Positions 33,424 through 39,862 of a stretch of 45,099 bases of DNA are shown piece by piece (positions within the stretch are counted from its first letter, which is position 1; each line of letters begins with the position of its first letter). The translations under genes were made by a program, and so were the position numbers. The stretch covers positions 1-45,099 of the forward strand of contig CAYMNU010000068.1 of assembly GCA_964391885.1 (NCBI GenBank), written 5' to 3'. Origin of the DNA: CAYMNU01 sp964391885. Its GTDB lineage: Archaea; Altiarchaeota; Altiarchaeia; JAFGQM01. The notes below the pieces were generated by a model. That model saw nothing but the letters and a program-made list of their open reading frames with translations. It ran no database searches and had not been told where the DNA came from.

Positions 33424-34533
33424 ATGAGAAAAATAATAAAGAGTGCGCTCGACAAGAACTCGACGCGCTTCGAGGGTGGAGAACTGAGCGAAGTTGACCA
33501 GCAGCTGATGAAGCTGATTGACGGTCTAAAGACTTCTATAAAGGTAGTGGGCGTAGGCGGCGCGGGATGCAACACAGTCACGCGATTGTCTGAAATGGGC
33601 ATAGATGGCTCCGAGACCATTACGATGAACACGGATGCGCAGGACTTGCTTTATGCCGTGTCAGACAAGAAGGTGCTTCTGGGCGCAGAGCTCACAGGCG
33701 GATTGGGCGCTGGTGCAGATCCCGCAGTGGGCGAAAGCGCGGCCAAAGAAAATCTGGATGAGATCGCGACAGCATTACAGGGTAGCGACCTGACATTCAT
33801 CACCTGTGGTTTGGGTGGTGGCACAGGTTCCGGCGCAGCCCCAATAGTCGCCGAGGTGGCAAAGGATTCTGGGTCGGTGACTGTTGCAGTAGTCACTCTA
33901 CCATTTACCGTAGAGGGAAAGACCCGCTGGCAGAATGCCGAGCAGGGTCTTGCGAAACTAAGGAAGAACACGGATACGGTAATTGTAATACCAAACGACA
34001 AGCTTTTGCAGATAGTCCCTGATCTGCCCCTCAATGCGGCGTTCAAGGTTTCTGATGAGCTCTTGTCCAATTCGATAAGGGGCACGACCGAGATGGTCAC
34101 CAAGCCCGGTCTTGTCAACCTGGACTTCGCAGACCTGAGGACTGTTCTTGCCAATGGTGGGACTGCTGTAATAGGCATGGGTGAATCAACAAGCGAGACC
34201 TTCTCGGAAAACAGGGCCATCGAGGCTATCGAGGAAGCACTGCAATCTCCGCTGCTTGACATAGACGTCTCGACGGCAGACCGCGCGCTCGTCAACGTCA
34301 TCGGCGGGCCTGACATGACCTTGCAGGAAGCCGAAGCCGCAGTCGAGTATCTCTCAGGCAAGATAAGCCACGATTCCAACATCCTATGGGGTGCGCAGGT
34401 AGATGAGAACCTCGGCAAGAATGTGGTCAAGGTGATGCTGGTGGTCAGCGGAGTTAAGTCCGTGTCCGAGCTGACGGCGGGCTCGCCCCTCGGCGCCAAG
34501 CAGAAGATCGACCTGGATGTCGAGTACATATAA
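33424..34533 (+). CDS. ftsZ: Cell-division protein FtsZ
   Basis: A 369-residue tubulin-family GTPase forming the division ring. It has VVGVGGAGCNTV, the G-box GGLGGGTGSGAAPIVAEVAK, TLPFTVEGKTRWQNAEQGL, the T7 loop LVNLDFADLRTVL and the C-terminal domain ending LDVEYI. The usual FtsZ1 or FtsZ2 N-terminal extension of about 40 residues is present. ATG 33424 is preceded by GGGTGG (33416-33421), which would serve as ribosome binding site after a leader of about 70 bases. A terminator follows. Confidence 0.96.
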   Translation: MRKIIKSALDKNSTRFEGGELSEVDQQLMKLIDGLKTSIKVVGVGGAGCNTVTRLSEMGIDGSETITMNTDAQDLLYAVSDKKVLLGAELTGGLGAGADPAVGESAAKENLDEIATALQGSDLTFITCGLGGGTGSGAAPIVAEVAKDSGSVTVAVVTLPFTVEGKTRWQNAEQGLAKLRKNTDTVIVIPNDKLLQIVPDLPLNAAFKVSDELLSNSIRGTTEMVTKPGLVNLDFADLRTVLANGGTAVIGMGESTSETFSENRAIEAIEEALQSPLLDIDVSTADRALVNVIGGPDMTLQEAEAAVEYLSGKISHDSNILWGAQVDENLGKNVVKVMLVVSGVKSVSELTAGSPLGAKQKIDLDVEYI

Positions 34534-34542
34534 GAAAAACAC

Positions 34543-34580
34543 GGGGGCCAACCCCCCACTTTTTTCTTTTTTTATTATAT
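34543..34580 (+). terminator. Terminator after ftsZ
   Basis: GGGGG (34543-34547) pairs with CCCCC (34553-34557) around CCAAC, followed by two T-runs up to about 34580. This suggests that ftsZ is a separate transcription unit from secE onward. Confidence 0.65.
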
Positions 34581-34675
34581 TTTTTCTTCTGTCCGATACT
34601 TTTCTATAATCTCGCCTATTTTTATACCCATAAGCTCTAAATTCCCGCTCTTACTGGTTTAGGGCTAACTAAGAA

Positions 34676-34691
34676 AAGGGCATTTGCCCTT
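34676..34691. repeat. Hairpin with ATTT loop before secE
   Basis: AAGGGC (34676-34681), ATTT, GCCCTT (34686-34691). It sits 8 bases before the secE ATG, downstream of a TATA-like TTTTTATACC (about 34619-34628). A hairpin of the same plan occurs before the L12 gene (38340-38355). Confidence 0.45.
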
Positions 34692-34699
34692 AATGTAAA

Positions 34700-34897
34700 A
34701 TGACAGGGACATCCACGTTCTCAATACTCAGGCGTTTTCCAAGCGAAGCTTCGCGCATACTAAAGCTATCAAAGAAGCCCACGCGTTCGGAGTTCGACGA
34801 TGTTGCGAAGGTAACGGGCCTTGGAATAGTAATCTTGGGCGTACTTGGTTTGGTTTTTGTGCTTGTTCGAGCCTTCCTCGAAGGGAAGTTCGCATGA
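34700..34897 (+). CDS. secE: Preprotein translocase subunit SecE/Sec61 gamma
   Basis: A 65-residue tail-anchored protein that clamps SecY. It has an amphipathic helix with the conserved KLSKKPTRSEFDDVAKVTG, then one transmembrane segment (about residues 40-60, GIVILGVLGLVFVLVRAFL). Position before spt5 is the normal archaeal order. Confidence 0.93.
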   Translation: MTGTSTFSILRRFPSEASRILKLSKKPTRSEFDDVAKVTGLGIVILGVLGLVFVLVRAFLEGKFA

Positions 34898-34945
34898 AAT
34901 CCTTGGCAAGATAATTGAACAGAATAAATAACTATAACAAATAAA

Positions 34946-35758
34946 ATGGACGAAACCCACTTCTATCTCTTGAGGACGACGACGACGCAGGAAGACGCCG
35001 TAGTTGATATGCTATACCAGAAGGCTGTTACGGAGCCAGACTCCGGAGTATACGGCTTATTCCACCCCGCCCTCATAAAGGGATACGTCTTCATGGAAGC
35101 AAGAGATCTTGGTGATGCCATACAGCTAGTCCAGGGTGTCCCTCATACGAAGGGTTTTGTAAAAGGCGAAGTGGATTTCGAGAAAGAGGTCAAGCCTCTT
35201 CTGCAGCCCAAATCAAGTGTTTTGGACGTGAAGAAGGGTGATATGGTGGAGCTAATAGCCGGTCCGTTTAAGGGCGAGAAAGCCAAGGTCATACGTGTTG
35301 ACGATAACAAGGAAGAAGTAACAGTCGAGCTTATCGAGGCGACTGTCCCTATCCCCGTGACTGCAAAGGGCATGCACATAAAGGTATTCGACCGGGTTAC
35401 CCAGGAGGCTGCCGAGCAAAGCCGCCAAAAGGAGCGTGAAGAGCGGCGCCCGAGCAACAGCCCCTTCATAGGCGACGGTCCATTGCCCGCACTTAGGGTG
35501 GATGATTCCGAAGAGCCGGACGAGCCTGAAATAAAAGAGAAACCCAAGCCCAAAAAGATAGTATTGGGTGCTTCCGAGGGCGCAAAAGGCGAAAAGCCTG
35601 CAGAACCCGAAACAACCAAAGGGCATTCTGAAAAAGATTCTCCAGGCGATGAAGTCGAGGAAGACTACGATGAAAAGGCCGCAGAGGAAGAAGATGCCAA
35701 TTATTTCGCAGGTGACGACGATGATCCCGAAGAGATAGTCGGAAAAAAGGCAAAATAA
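34946..35758 (+). CDS. spt5: Transcription elongation factor Spt5 with long acidic tail
   Basis: Clamps RNA polymerase for processive transcription, with Spt4. Residues 1-85 form the NGN domain (FYLLRTTTTQEDAVVDML, then GYVFMEARDLGDAIQLVQGVPHTKGFV). Residues 93-145 form the KOW domain (VKKGDMVELIAGPFKGEKAKV). The usual archaeal protein ends near residue 150; here a further 120 residues of mostly Glu, Asp, Lys and Pro follow, ending with an acidic block (DDDDPEE). Codon reading stays open without odd breaks, so this is a real extension. Confidence 0.93.
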   Translation: MDETHFYLLRTTTTQEDAVVDMLYQKAVTEPDSGVYGLFHPALIKGYVFMEARDLGDAIQLVQGVPHTKGFVKGEVDFEKEVKPLLQPKSSVLDVKKGDMVELIAGPFKGEKAKVIRVDDNKEEVTVELIEATVPIPVTAKGMHIKVFDRVTQEAAEQSRQKEREERRPSNSPFIGDGPLPALRVDDSEEPDEPEIKEKPKPKKIVLGASEGAKGEKPAEPETTKGHSEKDSPGDEVEEDYDEKAAEEEDANYFAGDDDDPEEIVGKKAK

Positions 35759-35794
35759 TTTAAATAGCTTTACTCTCTAACTAGCGAGCATACG

Positions 35795-36529
35795 ATGGCA
35801 CAGACAATAAAGGTCTTGGTTGAAGCAGGAAAGGCGAATGCAGGTCCCCCTTTAGGTCCTGCTCTTGGTCCTACAGGGATTAATGTAGGCCAGGTGGTAG
35901 CCCAGATAAATGAAAAGACCAAGGCGTTTGCCGGCATGAAGCTGCCTGTTGAAGTCATCATAGGCAAGGACAACAGCGTAGAGATAAAAACAGGTTCTCC
36001 TCCCGTCTCTCAGATGATATTAAAGGAATTAAATCTTCAGAAGCTTTCGGGTAATCCCAAGTTAGAAAAAGTCGGTAACCTCTCTATCGAACAGGTCATC
36101 AAGCTAGCACAGGCAAAGCTGGACTCACTTAACTGCCTCCAGATGAAGAGCGCAGTCAAGACTATGATAGGCACTTGCGTTTCAATAGGCGTTCTTGTAG
36201 AGGGTATGGAACCTGCCGATGCAATAAAAGCAGTCAACGAAGGCAGGTTTGACACTGAGATTAATGAAGGGCGCACAGAGATGTCATCTGAGAAGAAGGC
36301 TCTTATGGCCCAGGAACTCACAGATAGGAAAGCTGAACTGGCCAAGGAAATGGCGGATCTCAAGGCTGAAGAAGAGAAAGAGAAGCCCACTGCCGCAGTC
36401 GTAGATGCAGAAGGCAAGGCGAGCGAAGAAGCCAAAGACGGCGATGCCAAGGAAGGCGAGAAGAAGGAATCAAGCCTGGATCGGAAAGCAGGAGACAAGA
36501 AGGGCGAGAAGCCGGGCGAGCATAAGTAG
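35795..36529 (+). CDS. rpl11: Ribosomal protein L11 with charged C-terminal extension
   Basis: Base of the ribosomal stalk; binds 23S rRNA helices 43-44. The N-terminal domain has VEAGKANAGPPLGPALGPTGINVGQVV; the C-terminal RNA-binding domain includes LDSLNCLQMKSAVKTMIGTCVSIGVLVEG. Normal archaeal L11 is about 160 residues; this one has 244, the last 80 or so being Lys, Glu and Ala rich (helical, then disordered). A TATA-like ATTTAAATA (about 35758-35767) before it could give a second promoter. Confidence 0.94.
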   Translation: MAQTIKVLVEAGKANAGPPLGPALGPTGINVGQVVAQINEKTKAFAGMKLPVEVIIGKDNSVEIKTGSPPVSQMILKELNLQKLSGNPKLEKVGNLSIEQVIKLAQAKLDSLNCLQMKSAVKTMIGTCVSIGVLVEGMEPADAIKAVNEGRFDTEINEGRTEMSSEKKALMAQELTDRKAELAKEMADLKAEEEKEKPTAAVVDAEGKASEEAKDGDAKEGEKKESSLDRKAGDKKGEKPGEHK

Positions 36530-36591
36530 GCCCGCAAACATCTTTACTCGTTTTTATACCTGATGTTTCAAACTTACCGCACTGCCTTTGC

Positions 36592-36607
36592 GAAACCCTC
36601 AGGTTTC
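36592..36607 (+). promoter_or_regulatory. Hairpin in the L1 leader
   Basis: GAAACC (36592-36597), CTCA, GGTTTC (36602-36607), 15 bases before the L1 ATG and downstream of a TATA-like TTTTTATACC (36550-36559). Archaeal L1 is known to repress its own operon by binding mRNA; whether this hairpin mimics the rRNA site is not clear from the sequence. Confidence 0.35.
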
Positions 36608-36622
36608 ATGCAGTAGTTCACA

Positions 36623-37249
36623 ATGAACGACCAAGATGTTCTGAAAGTACTTCCAGAAGTAAGAAAGGGTGAAAAGCGCAAGTTTACCCAGTCCATTGAT
36701 GTAGTTTTCAATCTACAGAATATAGATTTCAAGAACCCCAATAACCGCATTGATATAAAAGTTACTTTGCCAGCCGGCAGAGGAAAAACGCTTAAGGTAG
36801 GACTTTTCGGCGACACCGATTTCCTGAGCAAGGCCAAGTCGGCCGACCTCAAAATAACTGACAAGGAGATTAAGAAAAGCCCAAAAGAGATGCGGAAGAT
36901 TGCAGAGTCTATGGATTTCTTTATTGCACAAGCCACTCTCATGGTGGAGATCGGCAAGACATGGGGTAAATACCTTTCCACGAGGGGTAAGATGCCACAG
37001 CCTCTCCCCCCCGCGGCAGATCCAACACCTATGATAACAAGGCTTAAAAATACCGTAGTCCTCAAGAGCAAGGGCAATACACCCCAAACCCTATCTTGCT
37101 CGATTGGCATGGAAAGCCAGAAGGACGAGGAGATAGCAAAGAATGTAGTCGCAGTATACAATGCATTGATGGAGAAGCTACCTTCCAAAGAAAACAATCT
37201 CAAATCATTTTTCATAAAGACGACCATGGGATCGCCCCTAAAACTGTAA
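36623..37249 (+). CDS. rpl1: Ribosomal protein L1
   Basis: A 208-residue L1 of the stalk at the tRNA exit site. It has the RNA-binding start KRKFTQSIDVVFNLQNIDFK with NRIDIKVTLPAGRGK, then the middle domain with LSTRGKMPQPLPPAADP and the end FFIKTTMGSPLKL. Its length is normal, unlike L11 and L10 beside it. In methanogens L1 represses its own operon; a leader of 93 bases is available here for such control. Confidence 0.95.
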   Translation: MNDQDVLKVLPEVRKGEKRKFTQSIDVVFNLQNIDFKNPNNRIDIKVTLPAGRGKTLKVGLFGDTDFLSKAKSADLKITDKEIKKSPKEMRKIAESMDFFIAQATLMVEIGKTWGKYLSTRGKMPQPLPPAADPTPMITRLKNTVVLKSKGNTPQTLSCSIGMESQKDEEIAKNVVAVYNALMEKLPSKENNLKSFFIKTTMGSPLKL

Positions 37250-37250
37250 A

Positions 37251-38339
37251 ATGCCTGCTAAGTGGAAATTCAAGGAAGTCGAAGAGCTGACGAAGCTTGT
37301 AAAGGAAAGCCCTGTGGTGGCCATAGCCAACATAACGGGACTTCCATCAAAGCAGATGCAGCAGATTCGTGCGAAGCTCCACGGCCAATTGATTATGAAG
37401 GTAGTCAAGAACAGGCTGGCTGCTATGGCTTTCGAAAAGGCGGGTGTAAAGGGTATAAAAGACCTGGAGTCAAAAATAGACGGCCCGACTGCACTCATCT
37501 TTTCAAAAGAGAACCCATTCAAGCTTTACCAGCAGTTTAAGTCTAGCAGGGCAAAGGCTCCTGCAAAGGGCGGGCAGACTGCGCCGCACGATATAGTAGT
37601 CCCCGCAGGGGATACTCCCTTTAAGCCCGGCCCGATAATCGGGGACCTTCAGGCAGTGGGCATAAAGGCTAAGATACAGGGCCCCATAATTGCAGTAATA
37701 CAAGATTCTCCCGTCATCAAAGAGGGTGAGAAGTTCTCTGCACAGCTTGCCAGTGTTTTGGCACAGTTGGAAATATTGCCAATGGAGATTGGCGTAAATG
37801 TAATTGCAGTTTTAGAGGATGGTATAGTTTATGGCTCGGATGTTCTTGATGTAAGCGTCGAAGACACGATCGCAAACATTGCAAAGGCTCACCAGAGTGC
37901 TGTGAACCTAGCGGTTGAAACAGGCTACCCGACGAAGGAGACTATCGAGATAATGATAGCTAAAGCGGCCAGAAGCGCCAGGAACTTGGCTATTGAGGCT
38001 GAGATTTACAATAAGGGTACTGTAGATTACTTCCTTTCAAAGGGCGATCGCGAGGCAAAGAGCCTTGCCTCGGAGGCCGGTTACGTCCCCGGAGCGAAGC
38101 CAGTCGAGGAAAAGAAAGAAAAGACAGAAGCTGAAGCTCCTGCCGCAGAGGAAAAAAAGGACGAAGCACCTTCTGTAGACAAATCCGCTGACCAAGAATC
38201 CAAAGAGGGCGAGGCTCTTGCAGACGATGCACATGCCGAGCAGGAGGAAAACGCAGAGGAGAAGCTGATAGAAGAGGCAGACCCACTCGTTGATGCGCCG
38301 AAAGAAGAGCCCAAGGCCGACGCCAAGGAATCAAGTTAA
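37251..38339 (+). CDS. rpl10: Ribosomal protein L10 (P0), stalk base
   Basis: A 362-residue P0 protein. Residues 1-105 bind rRNA (WKFKEVEELTKLVKESPVVAIANITGLPSKQMQQIR). An insert domain follows (VVPAGDTPFKPGPIIGDLQAVGIKAKI), then the helical spine that carries L12 dimers (KETIEIMIAKAARSARNLAIEAEIYN). The last 80 residues are Glu, Ala and Lys rich and end in ADAKESS. The C-terminal factor-binding motif usually shared with L12 (GLGALFG-like) is missing. It starts one base after the L1 stop. Confidence 0.94.
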   Translation: MPAKWKFKEVEELTKLVKESPVVAIANITGLPSKQMQQIRAKLHGQLIMKVVKNRLAAMAFEKAGVKGIKDLESKIDGPTALIFSKENPFKLYQQFKSSRAKAPAKGGQTAPHDIVVPAGDTPFKPGPIIGDLQAVGIKAKIQGPIIAVIQDSPVIKEGEKFSAQLASVLAQLEILPMEIGVNVIAVLEDGIVYGSDVLDVSVEDTIANIAKAHQSAVNLAVETGYPTKETIEIMIAKAARSARNLAIEAEIYNKGTVDYFLSKGDREAKSLASEAGYVPGAKPVEEKKEKTEAEAPAAEEKKDEAPSVDKSADQESKEGEALADDAHAEQEENAEEKLIEEADPLVDAPKEEPKADAKESS

Positions 38340-38355
38340 AAGGTAATTTTACCTT
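38340..38355. repeat. Hairpin with ATTT loop between L10 and L12
   Basis: AAGGTA (38340-38345), ATTT, TACCTT (38350-38355), directly after the L10 stop. Same plan (AAGG, two bases, ATTT, two bases, CCTT) as the hairpin before secE. It sits just before a TATA-like CAATTTAAAAC that precedes the L12 ATG. Confidence 0.45.
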
Positions 38356-38378
38356 CAATTTAAAACAAAACAATAAAA

Positions 38379-38690
38379 ATGGAATACGTATATGGAGCGT
38401 TGCTCCTACATTCTGCGGGCCAGAAGGTCGACGAGGCATCCATGAAAAAGGTTATGGAGGCTTCAGGTGCGAAGGTCGACGACGCCAAGGTCAAAGCGCT
38501 AGTCGCGAGCCTTGACGGCGTCAACATCGAGGAAGCTATCGCAAAGTCCGCAGCTGTCGCTGTTGCAGCACCTGCTGCAGCACCAGCAGCCGCCGAGGCT
38601 GCGCCAGCTGCCGATGATAAGCCTTCCGAGGCAGACCAGGCAAAAGCAGAAGAGGAAGCAGCCGAAGGATTAGGCGCACTTTTCGGATAA
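38379..38690 (+). CDS. rpl12: Ribosomal protein L12 (P1)
   Basis: A 103-residue acidic stalk protein, recruiting elongation factors. It has the N-terminal dimerisation helices MEYVYGALLLHSAGQKVDEASMKKVMEASGAKVDD, the alanine-rich hinge and the C-terminal factor-binding EGLGALFG. It is present in several copies per ribosome; a separate promoter-like element upstream would allow higher expression than L10. Confidence 0.95.
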   Translation: MEYVYGALLLHSAGQKVDEASMKKVMEASGAKVDDAKVKALVASLDGVNIEEAIAKSAAVAVAAPAAAPAAAEAAPAADDKPSEADQAKAEEEAAEGLGALFG

Positions 38691-38692
38691 AT

Positions 38693-38724
38693 GAGAACAC
38701 GAAGCTCTTCGGAGCTTCGTTCTC
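38693..38724 (+). terminator. Hairpin terminator after L12
   Basis: ACGAAGCTC (38699-38707), TTCG tetraloop, GAGCTTCGT (38712-38720). The stem can be extended with GAGAA and TTCTC with a two-base bulge. A T-rich sequence follows. Two bases after the L12 stop; marks the end of the stalk operon. Confidence 0.65.
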
Positions 38725-38784
38725 TAACTTATTCTTATTAGCTTAGCTTGGGGTTTATCCTTTGTTACTATTCTCCTAGGATTT

Positions 38785-39003
38785 TTAATTCCTAAATCTA
38801 GCCATAAACTCATTATAATCAATATCCAATTGCTTTAGTATTGACTTTACAAGTTTACCGGAGAGCTCTTCATAATATGGTATCACCGTCATCCCATTTG
38901 GTGAAGAATAGAGTGCATGCGAACCCTTGCCTTCCCTAATGTACTTTACGAAGAACTCTTTAAGCAACAGGGAGACGAACCTTCTTCGCTTAATGGGTTT
39001 CAT
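38785..39003 (-). CDS. hicA: HicA-family toxin
   Basis: A 72-residue HicA mRNA interferase with the double-stranded RNA-binding-like fold. It has KPIKRRRFVSLLLKEF, the catalytic region GKGSHALYSSPNGMTVIPYYEELSG and KSILKQLDIDYNEFM at the end. It is intact, unlike the HicA at 20-237. It overlaps its hicB by 4 bases, and here antitoxin comes first. Confidence 0.85.
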   Translation of the reverse strand: MKPIKRRRFVSLLLKEFFVKYIREGKGSHALYSSPNGMTVIPYYEELSGKLVKSILKQLDIDYNEFMARFRN

Positions 39004-39200
39004 GCGGCTACTTCAAGAACTAACTTAGATTTCTTGGACTGGTATTTCTCTTCGAGAACCAATTCAAGGGCTTCCTTGATGTTCTTAATACACTCATCAA
39101 TTGTTTTGCCCTGGCTGATTGCTTCGGGATGCTCAGTGCACTGGACTACCAACCAATCGCTGTCCGGATCCTTCTCTATGCTTATGTGATAATCATCCAT
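39000..39200 (-). CDS. hicB: HicB-family antitoxin
   Basis: A 66-residue minimal HicB with a strand YHISIEKDPDSDWLVVQCTEHPEAISQGKTIDECIKNIKEAL and a short basic tail. It lacks a separate DNA-binding domain. Antitoxin-first order and 4-base overlap support a working pair with the toxin at 38785-39003. Not closely similar to the HicB at 247-513 beyond the family pattern. Confidence 0.85.
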   Translation of the reverse strand: MDDYHISIEKDPDSDWLVVQCTEHPEAISQGKTIDECIKNIKEALELVLEEKYQSKKSKLVLEVAA

Positions 39201-39258
39201 CGTTAGTATTGAACGTTAAGGGAGAAAAACTTTTCTTTCCAATAATTCAACTTAGCCT

Positions 39259-39363
39259 ATGCACGGAAGATTCAAAGGCAAGGTCTCCATCAAAGACCTT
39301 GACGACTTTGTGGCAGAGAACAAGGAAGCCTGGGATGGCAGGCTCATTCGCGGGCTTAAGTGA
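39259..39363 (+). CDS. Very small ORF of unknown function
   Basis: A 34-residue ORF, MHGRFKGKVSIKDLDDFVAENKEAW and on, between hicB and the pilus-linked membrane gene. It contains one probable acidic helix (DLDDFVAENKEAWDG) with basic ends. No family recognised. Could be a remnant of a longer gene or chance. Confidence 0.3.
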   Translation: MHGRFKGKVSIKDLDDFVAENKEAWDGRLIRGLK

Positions 39364-39375
39364 TTTTTATTAGCC

Positions 39376-39403
39376 TAAGCTTTAATCTAACGCATAAAGC
39401 TTA
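39376..39403. repeat. 9-base inverted repeat before the pilus locus
   Basis: TAAGCTTTA (39376-39384) and TAAAGCTTA (39395-39403), perfect, spacer of 10 bases, ending 6 bases before the ATG at 39410. Spacing of about 19 bases centre to centre is near two DNA helical turns, compatible with a dimeric repressor site at the promoter of the locus; a transcript hairpin is the alternative. Confidence 0.45.
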
Positions 39404-39409
39404 TCCAAA

Positions 39410-39802
39410 ATGAAAAACGAACTTCAGCCCCCGGTAAATCCCTTCCAGAGCAAGGAGTTTATGGTGCGCGCCGAGAAGGCCCAGCCGCTGATGACCCTCG
39501 AGTACCTCAATTCCTGGGGCAACGAGTTCATGTTCATCTTCCTGCTGATGGCGTCCGCCTTCCTGCTGCTAATGGTAAACCAGTTCTCATCATCGATGCC
39601 GGAGACGGTGCCCACGATATTGGGCATAGACGTCCCGTCCTACTGGGGCACGACCGTGCCGATATTCATCCTGATAGTAGTGGCCATAGGACTTGCGATA
39701 TACTATAACATGAGGAGGAGGTATATCGAGAGTATGATGTACTTCTTCTACCAGAAGATGGCCGAGAACGAGCTGGCCGAGAAGCATGAGAAGAAAAAAT
39801 AA
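39410..39802 (+). CDS. Two-span membrane protein at head of pilus locus
   Basis: A 130-residue protein. Cytoplasmic N-terminus of about 38 residues (FQSKEFMVRAEKAQPLMTLEYLNSWG), transmembrane segments at about 39-58 and 84-102, an outside loop of about 25 residues, and a charged cytoplasmic tail ending HEKKK. No family recognised. It precedes the T2SF gene by 60 bases, so a platform partner role is plausible. Confidence 0.65.
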   Translation: MKNELQPPVNPFQSKEFMVRAEKAQPLMTLEYLNSWGNEFMFIFLLMASAFLLLMVNQFSSSMPETVPTILGIDVPSYWGTTVPIFILIVVAIGLAIYYNMRRRYIESMMYFFYQKMAENELAEKHEKKK

Positions 39803-39862
39803 CTCTCACGCCTGTCCGGGTTTTTAGCATGGTCGGCACATTAGCTGGCTTTAGACCGAGGG

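Noticed and set aside
33651..34559. 302-residue open frame on the minus strand over ftsZ
   Set aside because: It is a Ser/Thr/Pro-rich mirror of the ftsZ coding frame with no recognisable domain; ftsZ motifs are certain on the plus strand.
35600..36500. Repeated Lys/Glu codons suggesting a tandem repeat or assembly duplication in spt5 and L11
   Set aside because: The tails share composition but no repeated nucleotide unit; both frames are clean and end at normal spacing.
36574..37227. 217-residue minus-strand frame opposite L1
   Set aside because: L1 is unambiguous on the plus strand, and the reverse frame has hydrophobic/Ser-rich composition caused by the complement of Lys/Glu codons.
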